Assembly: GCA_021234155.1 (NCBI GenBank)
Contig: JAJEKV010000131.1
Location: forward strand, 438,001 to 502,000
From: Isoetes taiwanensis
Taxonomy: Eukaryota; Streptophyta; Lycopodiopsida; Isoetales; Isoetaceae
Length of the DNA: 64,000 nucleotides
Direction of reading: 5' to 3'
Shown: positions 1 through 11,016 of the stretch, piece by piece
Layout: every line of letters starts with the position of its first letter
How positions within the stretch are numbered: position 1 is the stretch's first letter
Translations under genes and position numbers: made by a program
The notes under the pieces: model-generated
Databases searched by the model: none
What the model was told of the DNA's origin: nothing
Seen by the model: only the letters and a program-made list of their open reading frames with translations

Positions 1-700
1 CATCCCAAATGTCGCCGCTCATGATCAACTACGGCTACCAATGCCTAACTCCGCACACTTGGCACAATCCCGTGTCAAAAGTGGAAGTTTCAAGCAAATA
101 TTGAGCGACATATGCAGCAGCCTGTGGAAGAAGTTCGAGGGTACCTTCTAATGCAAGGAGTCGCAGAAGAGCATCACCGACAAACACACCGACAAACAGA
201 GAATTCCAAGTTGGAGAGGATGTATGGCTCAAGATCAAGGTAAAGCAAGCAAAGCTCCGCAGATCGAAAATTGCAAGAAGCTTGCTCCAAGGTGGGCTGA
301 CCATTCGTAATAGTCCAAAGAGTGGGTAACCAATCCTACAAGTTAGACTTGCCAAAGACACTTAAAGATCCACAACGCCTTCCACGTGAGTTTGCTGAAG
401 AAGCACACACTCCCAACCCGTATGAAGTCTCGACATTCCAACGATGTTGGAAATGACAAAGAGCAGCTTGGAAATAGTTCCAGAGCTAATTCTTGATAAA
501 GCATTCAAGAAAACAAGGAGATCGAGAGTTTCTCCAATACTTGGTTAAGGGAAACACTTGCCTATGGAAGACGCAACATGGGTACTTAAAAGAGATCTCG
601 AAAAACAAAGACTCCACGCTTTATGGAGCAATGGGACGGCAAAGTCATCTCCAAGAAATCGGCTCAGCATGTCGATTTGTGTAGATTAATAGCTTGCCTA
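1..700 (+). pseudogene. Ty3/gypsy integrase C-terminus and chromodomain-like tail (3' end of element, copy A)
   Basis: This is the 3' end of a chromovirus polyprotein whose body lies left of the window. Its counterpart at 47,008-47,700 is better preserved and continues from a full integrase. Recognisable pieces are a lysine-rich stretch encoded near 230-300 and a short segment with QSYKLDLP near 330-360, typical of the beta-barrel that ends Ty3/gypsy integrases. A basic stretch at about 490-690 sits where a chromodomain follows in chromoviruses. The reading frame breaks several times (around 40, 85, 150 and 300), and the breaks differ from those in copy B. In life this tail would help target integration; here it is not an intact protein. 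Confidence 0.7.
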
Positions 701-1494
701 GCTAAGAGACCCACGATGCAACCTATGAGGTAAGGGTTGCATGCGTTGTAAACCGGCGATGAGATTACTACGGTGATCTCTAGGACGGGTGTAATGTCAA
801 TGTAGGCATGACCGCTGTGCAGCTTTGGAAAGTCTACTGCCCCATTTTTAAGTAGACGACCTCGAGAGAAAGGAGGTCATTGAGGAATGTATTGATAGGA
901 AAAGCACCTCTAGCCCCATATATGCTTTGATAGGAGGAATCTAGCCTTCACGCCCCACATACGGGAAGGACCTATCCTCCACGCTGGGCAACTAAAGGTG
1001 TAGGCATGAGTGGCATATAGGCATATAGGCGCTGTCTCCTCGGCCATAATGGAAGATTCACCCTCTTCCTACGCCGAGAGATTAGCCATGCATCCATGTA
1101 GATAGGTGGGGTGGTCACCATATAACCAAAATTTTTATTTAATATTAATGGTACTAACGTAGTGTTGACCTGCAAGCCAATAGAGCGCTCCGGAGGGCCA
1201 GGAGGTCGAACTACGAAGACTTGCAACACAATTTTCTTGTAATGTGTTGCAAGGAATAAAGAGTACCTCGAGCAATAATTATATATATAATATAATAAAC
1301 CGAGACATTAGGAGTTATTGTAAGTGATAACCATTGGATTGGATAATAGTATAATAATGTTCTATAAATATTACCTTGAGGTAATCCTATTAAATGTATA
1401 ACTATAATAATAAGTATATGGTATGCATGAGGTTGATTGGCAAAGTTAAGAAGATCCCAAGGTGGGGAGACCCATGATGTCAAAGGACATCATC

Positions 1495-1511
1495 AATTCA
1501 AGGAGGGAGAA
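1495..1511 (+). other. Polypurine tract of Ty3/gypsy element, copy A
   Basis: A purine-rich run (AAGGAGGGAGAA) lies directly before the LTR start TGTGACGCC. This is the expected position of the plus-strand primer for reverse transcription. The matching site in copy B is at 48,504-48,518. Confidence 0.75.
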
Positions 1512-1969
1512 TGTGACGCCCAAGACGACATATACCGGCCTCAAGACGATACCGATTACAACGCCACGCCAGATTATCGCCGGCCCGGACGGTAATGGCC
1601 GACGTACCCAAGCAAGGACGCCCTAGGAGGCAACTTGCAATGGTGCGCACACTTAGCAATGCGCGCACCTTTAGACCTTTAACCCATTAAAGGTAGACCA
1701 AGGGTCGTGGAAACCCTAAACCTATAAGGCATCAAACCCTAACATTCCCTTTTTCGCCCACGCACCTTCTCCGAGTTCGATTCGCCGAGGAGTCACTTCC
1801 AACTCCCCACGACTGCCCCGTAGGCGGCCCAGCTTGTCGATCATCCTCCCACCGCATCCCGGGTAACGTAGACATGGACGCCTTCTGATCGATAGGAGGA
1901 AACCAGGAGCGGTATTTAGTCGATTGATTAGCTTAAACCTTTGTTCCTCTTCGAACCAAAGAGGTTTAA
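1512..1969 (+). repeat. Truncated 3' LTR of the Ty3/gypsy element, copy A
   Basis: It starts with TGTGACGCC, the inverted complement of the GGCGTCACA that ends the full 5' LTR at 38,577. It matches that LTR (37,092 onward) and the copy B LTR (48,519-48,985), sharing blocks such as GCGCCCTAGG, AACCCATTAAAGGTAGACC and a GAAACCCTAAACC block. Homology to the full LTR stops at about 1,969, after roughly a third of its length, and unrelated AT-rich sequence follows. TATAAGGC near 1,720 could be the TATA element, with two telobox-like AAACCCTA motifs close by. Confidence 0.8.
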
Positions 1970-4185
1970 TGATTTGCACCATTCCTTTCATGTTGATGCA
2001 CACATATATCCTGTGTGAATTTGGAAGTCTTAATGTGTTTCTACACTGAATTGTAGGATAATGTCTGTTTTGGTGGCTTGCTTAACGATGGGAAGTAGGT
2101 GCTTGAAGTCACCATTAGCTACGACAACTATTCCTCTAAATGGTCAGGGATCCTGCTATATCTCCTTTAGAATGAACAATGTCTCCTGTTATGAATGCAT
2201 TTGAATGTGTGATATTCATTTCATCCCACACTCTAAGTTTTGTATTTTGTATTATCCCTGCCTGTTTGCCTGTGGTATACAGGTCGGATATTGGTTCAGG
2301 TGTCAAGTCTAGCTGGAATTTGAACATGGAGTAGGCTGTTTGTGCTCCTTTTGAGCAAGACGCTTGCTATGTCTGTCCATGCGATTGGTATGACAACAAA
2401 GGTTCTTCCTCCGAGCATCCCGGGTGATGTTTTTTATGGTAAATGTCTTTTGATCCCTACTGCACATCTCTACATACATACATGAGCTTGTTGCATGAGG
2501 TATGTTGACTGCAAGCAATGTAACATTAGTTATTTTGTTATGCTCTCCATTCAATTTGATATAGTTTTAATTGACTAACTGGTTTTCACGTCATGTACAT
2601 TGTCTGCCCTTGATATGTATGAGATTGGTTTGATATAGTTTTAATCGACTAACTGGTTATCACATCATGTACATTGTGAGGTTAGTTTGATCGGGAACTT
2701 GTCTCATTATCATGTACAACAATGTTGTATTGTATGCATCTTCCTTTATCATATCATGTGCAAAATACTCTACTAGATGGTGTTAAGTTTCTTCCATAGA
2801 TGGAAAGGATCCAAGGAAGGCCCATATATGTAGTTGAAGGCGAATGTTTGGCATAACAGAACATCTAGAAAGTGTTTGTATCTTTGAGGGTTAACAAACC
2901 AAGTTCTTTTAGGTCTCATGGAATGTGCTACATTATTTCTCATTTATATTTGTCATGACTTCGAAGCTCGTAAGAAGGAGGAGACAAAGGTAGTATCTCT
3001 CTATATCTTTTAGCCTCACATTATACATTTTTGTTTTTAGATTGAATATGAACCATTGATCTTCAGCATATCCCGAGCATCATATCAAATCAATAGCTAA
3101 CATCTTTTTGCCAAAAGATTCTTTTGCCGTGTTCTAAAGTCACTTTCAAACCCATGGCAGAGACAAAACAAATAAAAACCAAGCTCCCAGCTTCACACAG
3201 GCCGGACATTCATCCAACTCGGCCTTGATCAGATACCTAAGAAGCTAGGAAGCGGCTTCCTAACAAACCGATTTAGCTAGAACCTAAGAATTTGGGTGAA
3301 CATATGCTTCACAAGAAGCAGAATCTAGGTAAGCAGCGGCTTCCTAAGAATCTGGGTTTGCAAGAACCCAGAATCAATCCTTTGCCACTGTTTGGCAGCA
3401 ACTAGGAACCTGCTAGCTCTGCCACTGCTAAGAACGCAGGTAGAAAACTGCCCCTGCCTTGCACGCGCCGCAAAATAAAAAGGAGCATGTTTTTTTATCC
3501 ACACTATACAAATACTTTTTTTTTTCAAGCATGGCAAAAAATCATAAAAAACAAACCAAAATAGCATAGTCCCAATTATTAGAAGGCCCTCCCACAATAC
3601 GGCAAAACTCAAACATTGAGGTTTATACTATACCTTTTTTTGGGTTGCCGTAAAGGCAAACCCTAGGGATTGGTGGTGTGACAGTGGGATATGCCCCTCG
3701 TATTTCAATTCAAAGGTGGAGATGTCGGGAGAGTAATAAATTGAAAGTTGAGATTAAAACTAGCGCGAAGGGAAACAAGAAGCAATAAATACTATTTTCT
3801 TTCTTTTTATAGCGATAGTCGTGTACAAGTTATCTTTCCATACATGCAGAAGTCAGAGTCATCTTGAATTTGGAATTTAGAGTGTTTTCTTGTTTGGCTC
3901 TATTAGGTTTTGGGTCTTAAGCGTCAATAATGGGCAGATCGCTGAATTTTTGTGTCTCTATCCCATATAATTACTTATCCACTGGAATATGGCTTGAAGT
4001 AGTGGAGCAGAGTGTCGTGGATCATTGGCTGTGAAGGGATCCTCGCAATACCCTCTTTGAATCACAATATTCTTTTTGTTGCAAGAGAGCTATAGATGCT
4101 CCACTAAAGTGGAGCTAGCCTTTGGTGTTATTTGACAAGCATAGGTCTAGATAATCTCGCCTGTTTTGATTCTGGTATGTGGCAG
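1970..4185. other. AT-rich non-coding stretch with short hairpins
   Basis: No convincing gene is seen. It begins exactly where LTR homology stops. A stem-loop pairs 3348-3358 with 3365-3375 (GAATCTGGGTT against AACCCAGAATC), inside a segment rich in repeats of GGCTTCCTAAGAA (about 3,250-3,360). The stretch is almost identical in copy B (48,986-51,196). Confidence 0.6.
2555..2677. repeat. Two-unit tandem repeat, period 74 bp
   Basis: A ~49-bp unit beginning TTTGATATAGTTTTAAT and ending CATGTACATTGT occurs at 2,555 and again at 2,629, separated by ~25 bp of different sequence. The units differ at a few positions. The same pair is present in copy B from about 49,569. Confidence 0.85.
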
Positions 4186-4272
4186 GAGCTCGCTTGATCT
4201 TGATATTGATCTTGCTGTAAAAAATGATATTACCTACGTTGCATTTCCATCAATTTCTTGTGGAATTTATAG
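4186..4272 (+). pseudogene. Exon resembling the core of a macro (ADP-ribose-binding) domain, copy A
   Basis: An 87-nt open segment is bounded by a splice acceptor (GGCAG) and donor (GTACTATG). It encodes a peptide with SLDLDIDLAVKNDITYVAF followed by PSISCGIY. Plant macro-domain proteins have the arrangement S-L-A-x-E-N-x-I-x-Y-I-A-F-P-x-I-S-C-G, so the match covers the strand and loop that contact ADP-ribose. I could not find the upstream N-A-A-N exon or the downstream YP-x-D-E-A exon nearby, so this is an isolated exon, a gene remnant, or a gene with very long introns. The exon is identical in copy B (51,197-51,283), as expected if it predates the duplication. Domain assignment rests on motif recollection only. 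Confidence 0.45.
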
Positions 4273-5704
4273 GTACTATGCAAACAAGCTACATCGCTTT
4301 GCCTCACCGCCTTTGCATGATCTTGATATTCTTGGTGTCCATCAAAGGTTGATCTCCCTAGTTAACTATTCAAAGGTTCTTCTTTGCAACATGTTAGTGC
4401 ACTATATTGGAATTGTCGAATCAACGTATTGCTTGACCCTTTGCTTGGAATTTAATCCATGCTTGATGGGCTTTTTTGGTGCAATTGACTCGATGATGAA
4501 CTTTTGATCTTTTGCTTTAATAACTTTAAGGCCCCCTCATATGAATTTCACCTTTATTTCTTCCGTGATCCAAATGACATACCTCGCCTTATTGGCGGTT
4601 GTATTCTTTGTACTTTTGCTTCTTTATCATCTGTGTAGAGATATGGATGATTGTATATTGAGACCAAATCCATCAATTCGAGACATAGTTGGATCGACCT
4701 ACCAGCCTGTCCAAATTTCCTATTTAGGTGGGTAATAGGCAACCTAGATGGGGTTTTTTGCGGACCTACCAACCTTTTTGGCAAAATTCCAAAAGGATAG
4801 CATAAAATCGATCTAATTAAGTAGCAGAATCAAACTCAAACTTTGGATTTTGACCATTTAGGAGCCCAAATAGAAGCATGAGAAGGGATGTATCCATACA
4901 AATAAGATAAATTGAACCTTTTGATCCTTTAACATTGTATTTCTTGAAAGAAGACATTTCCAGATGGAGTTCATCTTGCTTAAATGTAGATGAATCCTAG
5001 AATTAAGAGTTGGGACCTGAAACTTTCATAAGGCATTTCTACTGATGTCACACACCAAGATATTCCCTTTCTAAAATAAAAAATAGAAGCTTCATAGATG
5101 TTTTCTTATAGCATGCATTCATTTTCGGCAACATGTCCACCCTCTCCATCATGGAATGGAAGTTGAGTTTGTGATTCTGCTTAGTTGGTAAAAAACAGGC
5201 ATACAAGAGGTACAATGGGTGGAGTGTGTTTTACGACCTTTTGGAATGAGTTAAAAATAGAAGAAATCTTCAATCGTGCCCTAAACTGAGCCCAATTTGT
5301 GGCCTAAGTTGTAAGAACTTCAAGATTCGCAATAATGCAAATGGCTTCCCCTCAAACTATTGAATATGTGCTTTTCTTCAATTTGTGGCTCCTTAAGCCT
5401 CACTAAAAACGGCTCCCAAACTTTCATTTTGTGACACTATATACAGGTAGCGTTTTTCATTGGTGGTGTAGTTAATCGTTGACACATGTCCTATATCACC
5501 ATACTCGCGAACACAAATTCCTTATTACCTGTTGAACCGTGGATTTTTTCAATGGAAGCCACCGAATAGATCTGATGATGGTGGTTAAGATCTTGCAAAA
5601 GGCTATGCCACGAGCTGGAGAGCTAATAGATGCCATAGCTAGGAGCTCTAAAGCCAAGATGCAAACAACAGCGACAGAAAAACCACTCCCCAATTATGGA
5701 ATTA
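4273..5704. other. AT-rich non-coding stretch
   Basis: No gene is recognised. A 60-70 codon open stretch at 5,539-5,754 (+) is identical in copy B, but identity there reflects the duplication rather than selection, and it matches no family I know. Confidence 0.5.
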
Positions 5705-6092
5705 TTAGGGTAAGCAAACTGGTTAGTGATTCCCAGTTTGCAGCTCTCGGCTAATGCCAGTCGTTGCCGAACCAAGAATCACTTCCCAGTTATTCTACCC
5801 TAGTATATTTGTTATCCAAAGAACACCAGAATTTCAGCTACGACTTGCAAATAATAAATAGAAACTATCATTATCTAACACCGAAATTTCGGCTACGACG
5901 TGCAAATAATAAATAGACTATATCATTATTTACAGCATGTGCTAGGGTAAGCTAACTAGGAAGTGATTCCTGGTTTGGCAGCGACCCAGGAATCACTTCC
6001 CAATTTGCTTTCCCTAGTACATTTGTTAGGTAATGATAGAGTATTCATTGTCGCCGACAAATCAAGAATCACTTCCCAGTTAGCTTACATAG
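5705..6092. repeat. Cluster of foldback (MITE-like) repeats, copy A
   Basis: Two stem-loops share the same arm. In the first, 5,705-5,735 (AGGGTAAGCAAACTGG) pairs with 5,774-5,803 (CCCAGTTATTCTACCCTA). In the second, 5,942-5,973 (CTAGGGTAAGCTAACTAGG) pairs with 5,985-6,017 (CCCAATTTGCTTTCCCTAG) around an 11-nt loop. A third right arm lies at 6,065-6,092. Between the stems is a ~52-bp tandem duplication (about 5,831-5,880 and 5,883-5,934) containing GCAAATAATAAATAGA. ACATTTGTTAG follows the right arms repeatedly, as if one small foldback unit multiplied locally. Copy B has the same cluster at about 52,715-53,110. Confidence 0.7.
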
Positions 6093-7082
6093 TACATTTG
6101 TTAGATAATAATAGAGTCTATTTATCCACTGCATCGTAGATGAAATTATCCATATCGGTGTTCTTTGGATCAGTGCTCTTTGACATCATCGCAGACGACT
6201 TAGCTGATGATCATAGGGACATAGACTTAGTTCCTTACACGAGTATCTTTTCTAGTACCAAACACTTCGGCTCATTTTCTAAGCACTTTCCCAGAAACAA
6301 GCATTTTCTTTTTTATGACTCATTATCTAAGCACAAGGGAGTCCATAAATCTGGGGGTCGATAACTAAGAGAACAAGATGGATAGATTAGATATTATTGG
6401 CACCTTGGATGAATTTATATCGTATAAACATCCAACTTATCTTATTAACATTGACAACAACGTAGCGGCAGGCCTGGTTATCTATCCGTCCCATAAGGTT
6501 GCAAAATTATCTGGATACTAAGATTTGGGCAATGGTGGGCCGAAGAAAGGGGTTTCGTGTGTTTGTTGTGGATTTTTTCTAAGGTCCAAAATTAGATGTT
6601 CCTTATGTGCACATGTGTTTCTATACCTGGTCTGCAAAATGTTTATGATAAATGAATCTGGGGAAATGGACACGTCACCCTCCAAATTTTTTTTGATTCT
6701 TTTGTCTTTTCTCGATTCAAACTCTTTCTTGATTCAATCCCTCGAGAATTCCCCATTTGATCCGAACTTGTTCTCATCATCTTGTCGGCCCTCAGAGGCC
6801 TAGCAAACATCCTATTCCTCATCCGACACCTTTGCATGGATACTAAATTCTTCACAATTTTGAAGCAGAACAAAGAATTTCGTGGTGGTTTTCTCCGAAC
6901 TCATTCCAAACTCGGGAATCTCTTGTCCTCCATCAATATTTTCCAGATTCCTTATTTGTTCTAGAATACTCTACTACACCAAACACAGAAGAATTGTAGT
7001 GCGAGATCATTGAATCTTGGGTGTTGGAATTCACAGGCAAAAGGAACATCTCAGCAACAGCAACCTTTCAAGTTCATTGTGA
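6093..7082. other. AT-rich non-coding stretch
   Basis: No recognisable gene. Short open frames at 6,140-6,364 and 6,525-6,803 are interrupted differently in copy B, with no matching domain. Confidence 0.45.
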
Positions 7083-7424
7083 ATGGACAGACAGAAAAAT
7101 TCTGGTGAAGATCTTCTCAGATTGATGCAATCCAATGAATGCTTTCGAGATTACATGATGAGCCTTAGCAGAGATTTTAGTATATCTGTTGAGCCAGCTG
7201 AATATAGACTTTTCCCAGGACAGAGATTAGTTCATGACATCCAGTACACAGATGATGGCTTATGGACAGGCCTAGTCAGGGGCATTACAGACATTGATAT
7301 ACCTGATATCCCAGATCATGAAATTGATTGGGCAATAGAATTTTGCAGAGGCACCTACCTAATGGTACAATTGTGGTTGGTTTCTGGAAAGCAACAGCAG
7401 AAGGATGACATACCAACAATTTGA
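7083..7424 (+). CDS. Orphan ORF of unknown function, copy A
   Basis: The open frame begins at ATG 7,083 and runs 113 codons. The first ~87 residues are identical in copy B (54,101-54,364), where the frame stops shortly after a local indel. The peptide is acidic, with a D/I/P-rich stretch (DIDIPDIPDHEIDW) and no signal peptide or membrane segment. I do not recognise a family. Sequence just upstream is glutamine-codon rich (CAGCAACAGCAACC), so this could be an internal exon whose ATG is not the real start. It lies at the head of a segment that ends with a long poly(A) 1.7 kb downstream. Confidence 0.3.
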   Translation: MDRQKNSGEDLLRLMQSNECFRDYMMSLSRDFSISVEPAEYRLFPGQRLVHDIQYTDDGLWTGLVRGITDIDIPDIPDHEIDWAIEFCRGTYLMVQLWLVSGKQQQKDDIPTI

Positions 7425-9079
7425 GTACTACAGAGAATGCTATTACCATCACAGATGCTTGGCAGATGCATATGGCACCCTAATCATCCTGATGTCTTCA
7501 ACCAATGCTGACAGGTTGATTCAAGAGCTAAACTGGGGAAATGGAAATACTCTAATCTTGCAACCAAACTTCCAGACCAACCTCGACTACCTTCACTCAT
7601 ATCATTTCCAATCAATTATCTCTTCAATTCCCAACCTCTGAACTGTTCTCTCATCACCTTGCCCTTATGCCCCCACCTATATCTACATATCTCTCACTCT
7701 GGATCTTCAACCAAATCAGTACTGCAAGAGCATTAACAGGATCTACAGGTTTTTTGTGTTCAGAATGCTGCCTACATCTACTTGAGAGATGTTCAATTTT
7801 CAATCTCCTTATGGTTCAACTCAGCTGCAGCACTACAGGTTCCATGCCTGTCACAAGGCAGTTTGCTACCTTATAACTACAAACGTTTTTGCTATGGATA
7901 TAGCACAACATTTATTTATGTTAATTTTGCTTGCATGTTTAATTTTGAGATTATCGCTTATTTTATCTTATCGCTTATTGTGGGCCATTGATCTCATGAA
8001 TATTCTATTTCTTATTCCAAATGGAGAAACCATGGCCCTTTGTTGACCCCTTGATAGGGTCAAATTGCCATTTCCATGTCAGCATATGATTTGTTACCAA
8101 TGGTTTCCAAAGTCAAGATACTGCCCTGCTCCACCGCCACAACAGGTTGTGCTGCCTAGCAAGCCCGCACCAATTAAACCCCCTGCAAGAAATTGCCATA
8201 TGGGAAAAACTTCTTCCAACTGAATCCACTCTGTGAAGAAGCCCAAGCAAAATCTCACCAAACACAAAATGTTCCTGGAGCTCAGATTTTGGCATCTCAA
8301 AATTTGCCTTGGGAAAATAGATAGTGGACGCTGGCAATTATCTGCACAAACAAAGAATACAATTTCAACTTCTAAACAAGAGAAGGACATCACAGGGAAA
8401 TTCAGGAATCTTCAAACTTCGACCCAGACATTTTGCTTCCAAATCATAGGCTATGGCAGACACTTCGGCAGACTGGAAGCCACTTTCAGGTTTTCATCTG
8501 TTTGCCCTGCATGAAACATATCTACATATGGCAGATCCGGCTTCATCCTCTCACAGCCCATCCACAGTCGGATTTGAAAAATATGGCTCTCACAACTCCC
8601 CAGATGCATGTGAACAACAGATGATATGCAAATCCTAAACAAAATCCTGGACCTCCACGTCTCCAGCAAGAAAAACAAGCTATTAATAGGTTCTGTGAAG
8701 AGGTTATGTCAACAAACGACCTGTCAAATCTCACAGCACCGAAGTATTCATCCGCGGCGCCTCCATCGCCATACCTTCAGCCGCTCATATTAGAAAACCC
8801 TAACATCTATTCTAGCTCCTTCATTCCTTTGATCAATATCCGGCTTCGTCTCTTCTTTCTCCCAAAAAAAACTAAGCTTATCTCCTTCATGTAACCTTCG
8901 ATGTATTGAAACCCATTTTCCACCATCAGCAATCTACTAATTTATCTACGAATACACCTCCAATACCATTAGGAATCTTATGTAAGACAATATATTTTCT
9001 ACATTTTTTACACTTTATGGCTCACTCACATTACTGTACCTTTTTCTATAATTAATGAAAAAAACCCCATTCTCTCTCT
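7425..9079 (+). other. Coding-like but broken sequence leading to a poly(A) tract
   Basis: No single frame stays open, but stretches with few stops appear at 7,405-7,641, 7,667-7,991 and 8,233-8,640 on the plus strand, in different frames and with 1-3 nt differences between the two copies. The segment ends with ATTAATGAAAAA, a CT run and poly(A). It could be the 3' part of a retroposed transcript or an unclassified retroelement. Confidence 0.3.
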
Positions 9080-9102
9080 AAAAAAAAAAAAAAAAAAAAA
9101 AA
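9080..9102 (+). repeat. Poly(A) tract of 23 nt, copy A
   Basis: An uninterrupted A run follows TCTCTCTCT. The matching run in copy B (56,090-56,113) has 24 A. It looks like the 3' end of a reverse-transcribed transcript, although a plain homopolymer cannot be excluded. Confidence 0.85.
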
Positions 9103-11016
9103 CTGGTTTGCGGTCTGGTTGGAGTTTTTTGGACACATGCAGCGGTCGATGCTTGGTATTCGCGAGGGCATGCCTTATGTTGCAGGAGAAATCCGGCCTG
9201 ATGGACTGCAGATCCAGCGCTTTTTTTCTGTTGTGGCCCCTGTTTCCGGTTTTGTAGGGCAGAGCGAGCCTTGTTCACTGTATTTCAACCATTGGCGAGG
9301 TTTACAAGCTGTGCTTTAGATTATGCACATGATTTCATGCATTTCAGTGGCAGGTAGGGCTTCAGATATAGAAGAACAGATAGAATGGGCCGCTTGATGT
9401 GGAATCACTCTTAGATTCATCCACGCATTAAGGGCACCCGAGTTTAGGGTGCATGCTGAGCCGAGCTGGGTGGTTTGGAGGTTCAGGGGCGGATGAACGC
9501 CGTCTCCTGTGCTGACTGGAAAAACATTTTCTTTCTTCCTTTGCAATGGTTCGTGAACCTGTATTCGCCATCCCCGTACATATTTTTATACGTACATACA
9601 TACACTGGGGGCCGAAGTATACAGGGGTGTGATGTGTAAATGTGTGGACCCTAGATCTGGCATATTTGTAGGAATATGCCAAAATCCAACGAACCTTAAA
9701 ATACAATAAGGAGTGAACAATAAGGGGTGCAAATCATATAATTGTCGTCATTTATTGCCTTGTAATAGTCGTGGCTTTACAAGGTATGAAGTCGCTGAGG
9801 CATTCAAAACTTCTAGGTTACGAAAGGTTTTGTCCTCAACTTCTTTTTAAAATGACGTGCCTGCGAAGCCGGACTAAAATAAAAAAAGAGAATTGTGTTG
9901 ATAGCATCAATACGGCAGCTCCTTGATTGAGTATGTGAGTTGCGAACTTGTGCGCGTTTTTCCGTTTACCAGGTAATGTCCTTGTATCTGATTAAGTCGT
10001 CGTGCTACTTAATGTCGTTGGTGATTCACATAACTTCCTGCAATATGTAAATGATAAAAGAAGCCACTAAGATGATCATCTACGCACCTTTGAAATCCTA
10101 TTATCTAATTACCAATGATGTTGAAACATGGGAACATTAGATTCTGAGGGACGCTTGTGTGAATTTTAGTCTCAGCCAGACCTTTAGTACTTATAAAACC
10201 AGGACAGCCCTATGGTGATCATTGTTTCCAACCGTTTCTAATTACAGTTGGAGTTGGCTTAAATCAACCGCAGTTTGGCATGCCCCAATTTTAGTAGGCC
10301 CAAAATGCCCTTAACAGTACTTGCCAACAAGCCTTGTTTCTGCATTCTTCATTCGATTGTGCACTCATTGAACTGAAACTCAACCTGATTAGAGTTGATT
10401 GTAGACAATAGATAGAAGTATCAGATTCAATTTGCTCCAAGTTAGATGTTGTCAGACCAACAGGGGCACCATTGATTAATATGGGCACAGTATTATGGCT
10501 GATAAAAAACAGATCCATCTTTGTAAATTACCTGGATTTGTTGCTTTCTTATTCATATGTGTGTCTTAAAACTGATTTTTAATTAGACAAGCCAACCTCG
10601 GTTGGCATTTTGGCACCATCTCAGTTGGCATATTGGCATGCTTGGGAGGTCGGACCAATGATTGTGATCTAAGGTTTCAGCCTTGATTGTGCTCCTGATT
10701 AAGCAGGGACTAAATCCTTATCACCTCTTTTGCATAAAATGATGAAAGTTGGAATTTTGTTTTTGCTGAAAGCCTAACCCGTTTAGGGGTCTCAATTTAA
10801 CTCCTCTGGCTCGTTAGACATTAGGTCACTCCTAACAATGATCATAACATGACAAGAGAATTACGAAAGCATTTTGTTTTGTTCATCATGCATGGCTTTA
10901 TTCCTTAGACCTACTTGTGAGCTGCTGTTGCGCTAGATTATTATACCTCTTAAATAAAGTAAAGCCCTGAGATTAGACTTGGCTTTGACCTCGATTATAT
11001 AGGTGAACATACTGTG
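9103..11016. other. Non-coding stretch upstream of PPRD, copy A
   Basis: No gene is recognised. This is among the best-conserved parts between the two copies (nearly identical from 9,620 to 10,690). It should contain the PPRD promoter and any 5' UTR exon, but no site can be fixed by eye. Confidence 0.5.

Noticed and set aside
35-361. Minus-strand ORF at the window start
   Set aside because: Antisense shadow of the integrase C-terminus.
1700-1745. AAACCCTAA-like motifs as interstitial telomere repeats
   Set aside because: Only two separated copies, inside the LTR; not a tandem telomere array.
7345-7400. A frame reading like the GYWKATG box of NAC transcription factors
   Set aside because: The rest of the NAC domain (LPPGFRF start and D-L-x-x-x-x-P-W-D-L part) is absent, and the frame is not continuous.
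10291-10518. A minus-strand ORF with PILINGAPVG, similar to a LINE RT motif, identical in both copies (57,305-57,532)
   Set aside because: Only one short motif matches, with no neighbouring RT motifs, and identity between copies simply reflects the duplication.
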